Positions 61,110 through 64,000 of a stretch of DNA of 64,000 nucleotides are shown one piece after another. Origin of the DNA: Liolophura sinensis (lineage: Eukaryota; Mollusca; Polyplacophora; Chitonida; Chitonidae); the NCBI RefSeq assembly GCF_032854445.1, contig NC_088300.1, forward strand, positions 50,275,682 through 50,339,681. Direction: 5' to 3'. Position numbers and translations under genes: made by a program. Positions within the stretch are counted from its first letter, which is position 1. Each line of letters starts with the position of its first letter. The notes below the pieces were generated by a model. It was not told where the DNA came from, ran no database searches, and saw nothing but the letters and a program-made list of their open reading frames with translations.

Positions 61110-61350
61110 GACATATCCACATTTGTCTCTTTTGGATACAACTGAAAACTTTTTTGCCAGTGTTATTTCTTACCCCCATGGAGGTTACCAAGGTAACAAA
61201 ATGCTATGACTTCACTCCCAGCAACCACAGCTCAAATAAATGAGGTTCATGCTAGGTTGATTTTTGGATGTGTTTTAGGGAAAAGTGAAAGCTGCATGTG
61301 GTAGTGTGGCATTGTGCCACGCCAAACTTAGGGCATACATTTTTTTATGG
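61110..61350 (+). repeat. Dispersed direct repeat, copy 1
   Basis: AACTGAAAACTTTTTTGCCA, GGAGGTTACCAAGGTAACAA, AATGCTATGACTTCACTCCC and GTGTGGCATTGTGCCACGCC; pairs with 62975-63205. It contains the perfect palindrome GGTTACCAAGGTAACA-type stem (GTTACC/GGTAAC). Confidence 0.85.
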
Positions 61351-61839
61351 GTCTGTTGGTGAGAATCGAAAGAAGCCCAGAAAAAAAAATATGCAGAAAT
61401 TACCAGAAGTAGTTTCACCCAGGCACGCTGTGTCCTTGCGCTTAACGAAATAGACCTTGTGTTATGCTCAAATATCAGCTTGCTTTTGCGATTTTTCTTC
61501 ATTGTTTTGTTGGGATTTGTATGTAACGATTATGCATTGATATATTTGGATACTCGCTTTCATTTATTATCCTTTTAATTTTATGTCGCTAAAGATTGTC
61601 GAATGCGACTGCGCTATTTGTGAGCGTTGTAACGGTAAATGTCACATACTGGTCGGTATCTTGATTGCCTGAGGTTGAGTACGTAGTGAAAAGATTTACA
61701 TCTTGTAAAGTAACTTACATGTATGTATTTAATAACGACTAATTGTATTTAGGCCAACCTTAATTGCGCCTATATTTTTTAACTCATTTTCCCATTCCTC
61801 AAGCCTTTCGTGTCCACATCGTTGGCCAATCGCTGTGCA

Positions 61840-61959
61840 ACATTCACGTGATTATTGGACCTCGCAGATATTCTGTCTAGTAGGCAATCTCTTTAGTCTG
61901 CGTAATGGCACCAGGTCATGATGCAATTAAAGCTAGCAGTTGCTGAGAAATAGTACGAG
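61840..61959 (+). promoter_or_regulatory. Candidate first exon/promoter (weak)
   Basis: CACGTG at about 61846, then a moderately GC-rich stretch ending ACGAG|GTAAGTG, an excellent donor (exon end 61959). It might be the noncoding first exon of a gene continuing past the right edge. No downstream coding exon was recognised in the window. Confidence 0.2.
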
Positions 61960-62974
61960 GTAAGTGTTGGGAAGATTTGATTGTTAAAGTTTACATGAAC
62001 AGTTGTACATAATTAATTGTTATCGCGAGCTAACATTGTTTTCGTTAAGCGTAGTGTTACGTCGAAAACTTTTAGTATGTGACACATGTGTGTGTGGCCA
62101 TAGTCCTGACGACCTCATAGTTTGAAAGTGAAACAGATTTGTTCAAGACGGCGGATAACCCTCGAACTCGAGGTGGCATGTACTTCTTACGTTTTCACTG
62201 ACAATTCTGTACTTTAAGTTCGATGCTTTTAAGTGAGTTACCATGCTGTCAGATGACGATTTGATTTAAAAACGGAGAAAAGCTCTACTGTCTTCCTTCC
62301 TTTACGGGCCTGAGCGATGCGTGTTTCAGAATCAAATTTCAAGACGACGGACTCAGATGTTTTTTCTTGTAGTTGGATGTCAGGTTATTCTGTACAGGAC
62401 CATTATTCCTAATGTCATGGTTCACGTTTCTTTTTCACAACTTTAGGTTTAGTACTTTGATGATCAACATTGTCATAACATCTAAACGATGGCTGAATTT
62501 AATCTCTGGTAAACATTTTTTTTTTTCGTTCCTTTTACGAATCTTCTTTATGGATTACCTCCCTTGATGAAAGTGTTGCACTCGGTGAACCAGAGGTAGA
62601 AAGCAGAAATTTTATAATCTAGTCTTCCGCTGTGCTCGTTAATTTATAACCAGCCTTTATTGTTATAAAAGTTATTTTATCCCATTATTCTAAAACATCT
62701 ACATATGAGCATTACTGAAGCTTTGCACTGTGTATTATGTATTGCCATTTTGTTACATGCAAAGTCATTTTAAAAAAGACTAAATATGCTATTGATGGTT
62801 CCTAAAATAGGTCTGAAAGTTGATCTGCTTCGTGTATTTGATGAAATTTGTTTAAATGTGTTGTTTGTGTGCAACAATAATAAAAACATATTTTTGGAAC
62901 AAGTCATCTCTTCAGGTACTAATGGAGGTAAGATTAACATTTCTTCAACTTCAGTGCAGCTGGAGAGAGCTGGT

Positions 62975-63205
62975 CAAATTTTAGCCAACTGAAAACTGTT
63001 TTGTCCCTGTTACCTCCTACCCCACTGGAGGTTACCAAGGTAACAAAATGCTATGACTTCACTTCCAGCAACAACAGCTCAAAAAATGGTGGTCATGTTA
63101 GATTGATTTTTTGATATGTTGTAGAGAAAAGTGCAAGTTGCATGTAGTGGTATGGCTTTGTACCACGCGAAAGTTAGGGTACATATATATTTTGAGGTTG
63201 AAATT
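62975..63205 (+). repeat. Dispersed direct repeat, copy 2
   Basis: AACTGAAAACTGTTTTGTCC, GGAGGTTACCAAGGTAACAA, AATGCTATGACTTCACTTCC, CAACAACAGCTCAAAAAATG and GTATGGCTTTGTACCACGCG; about 1.86 kb from copy 1, same orientation. Confidence 0.85.
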
Positions 63206-64000
63206 CAATTACTGCATTAATAGTGAGGAAAATCAATGCGTTCTCGTAACCTTATACGGCTCGGCCTAGACTGGCTTCTAAAGTTTCCGCCAATACTCCA
63301 CATGCCGCCCTTCTTTTCTCACTGTGATTAGTCATCTTGTCTATATACATGAATTTGACATGTGAGCCCGATTCGATAAATGTTTGTGTGTACAAGATGA
63401 AGGCAAATTATCCCTCTGTGTAAACCCCATGACAACAACTTTTCAAACAGACTATGTAATTAAACCTGGATGACGCATGAGCATGTAGAATCTTACCCTA
63501 TCACGGCTATAATAACTCACGTATGCTAACTTAACACAATGTGAGTCCTGGTCAGGATGATTACGTGTTGTATTATAGAATACCTAAGTAAAGACCTAAA
63601 CATAACCTCATGCATGAACGGACTTAGGAATAATCCATGCGTCGAAACAGACATGCGTATACCAGGCGTTCCAGGTCAATGATCGCAAGGTCACTTTCCA
63701 TAAGGACGTTTAAAACAAACCACCAAAGAACTAAGAAATTATATAAAGTACGAAATTAGGAAGGGATCGGACAAAGAGAAACAGTTAACAGTTTTCAAAT
63801 ATGTTGGAAGGACGCAAGGAATGTTTTAGGCGAAAGAGTATTCAGATCGTGCACCTTGCTTCTCGGCTATATATTTAGAGATTCATAACGCTCTGTCCAT
63901 ATTTACTTACAAATATACCCATTGTAAAACGTAAGAAACTTAATAGAGTTGAGGCGTTTGATAGAATAACCTTGACACACTAGTTTTTGTGTGTAATAAT
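63206..64000. other. Right edge, no gene recognised
   Basis: No convincing open frame, splice-supported exon or RNA gene. Confidence 0.4.

Overview
This is eukaryotic, intron-rich, AT-rich animal DNA. The repertoire points to a lophotrochozoan, most likely a mollusc. It holds many copies of one tRNA-headed SINE whose 3' end (a TTGAGTACGGCGTAAAACAC-type block plus an AAATAAATAAAT tail) I know from mollusc genomes, along with decayed LINEs, MITEs, many minisatellites and a visible excess of TACATGTA/ACATGT palindromes. The species cannot be fixed from this window. There are no operons, rRNAs or convincing functional tRNAs. Most long open frames are open only because tandem repeats with periods divisible by three keep them open.

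Two real protein-coding genes can be modelled exon by exon. (1) On the minus strand, 829-4719: the 5' part of a FAM53-family gene (FAM53A/B/C, 'simplet'). Three coding exons give 307 residues, and the gene runs off the left edge of the window. (2) On the plus strand, 40872-55898: a complete ferric-chelate reductase 1 (FRRS1/SDR2-type) gene. Fourteen coding exons sum to exactly 1803 nt (600 aa plus stop) with compatible phases at every junction: signal peptide, Reeler domain, DOMON domain, then a cytochrome b561 membrane core with its four expected histidines. Each gene has one GC-AG intron with the donor AG|GCAAGT.

Layout. 1-21 kb: FAM53 exons, introns and probable upstream region, with a 51-bp minisatellite at 8.4 kb and a TACACATG array at 12.2-12.5 kb. 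21.7-34 kb: a transposon-dominated block. It contains a broken non-LTR retrotransposon (25.1-27.8 kb, minus) whose reverse transcriptase site reads FAND rather than FADD, an L1-type ORF1 remnant (28.8-29.4 kb), an RNase H/CCHC remnant (29.7-30.3 kb), SINEs, and a 27-bp minisatellite (31.3-31.9 kb) interrupted by what looks like a 999-bp solo LTR with a 4-bp target duplication. 34-40.8 kb: no gene seen; SINE fragments and a foldback MITE at 40.1 kb. 40.8-57.8 kb: FRRS1, with a 34-bp array in intron 11, an exact 100-bp-period array directly before exon 13, and a ~143-bp array derived from the last coding exon beyond the stop codon. 57.9-64 kb: a SINE with a clear target duplication, two copies of a palindromic MITE and a duplicated ~200-bp segment; no convincing gene.

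The observation most worth testing is the FRRS1 3' array. Its units are copies of the terminal membrane-helix exon, and several retain an AG in the phase that exon 13 needs, so they could act as tandem alternative last exons. The two genes are not obviously functionally linked: FAM53 proteins are nuclear regulators, and FRRS1 is a membrane haem/iron reductase.
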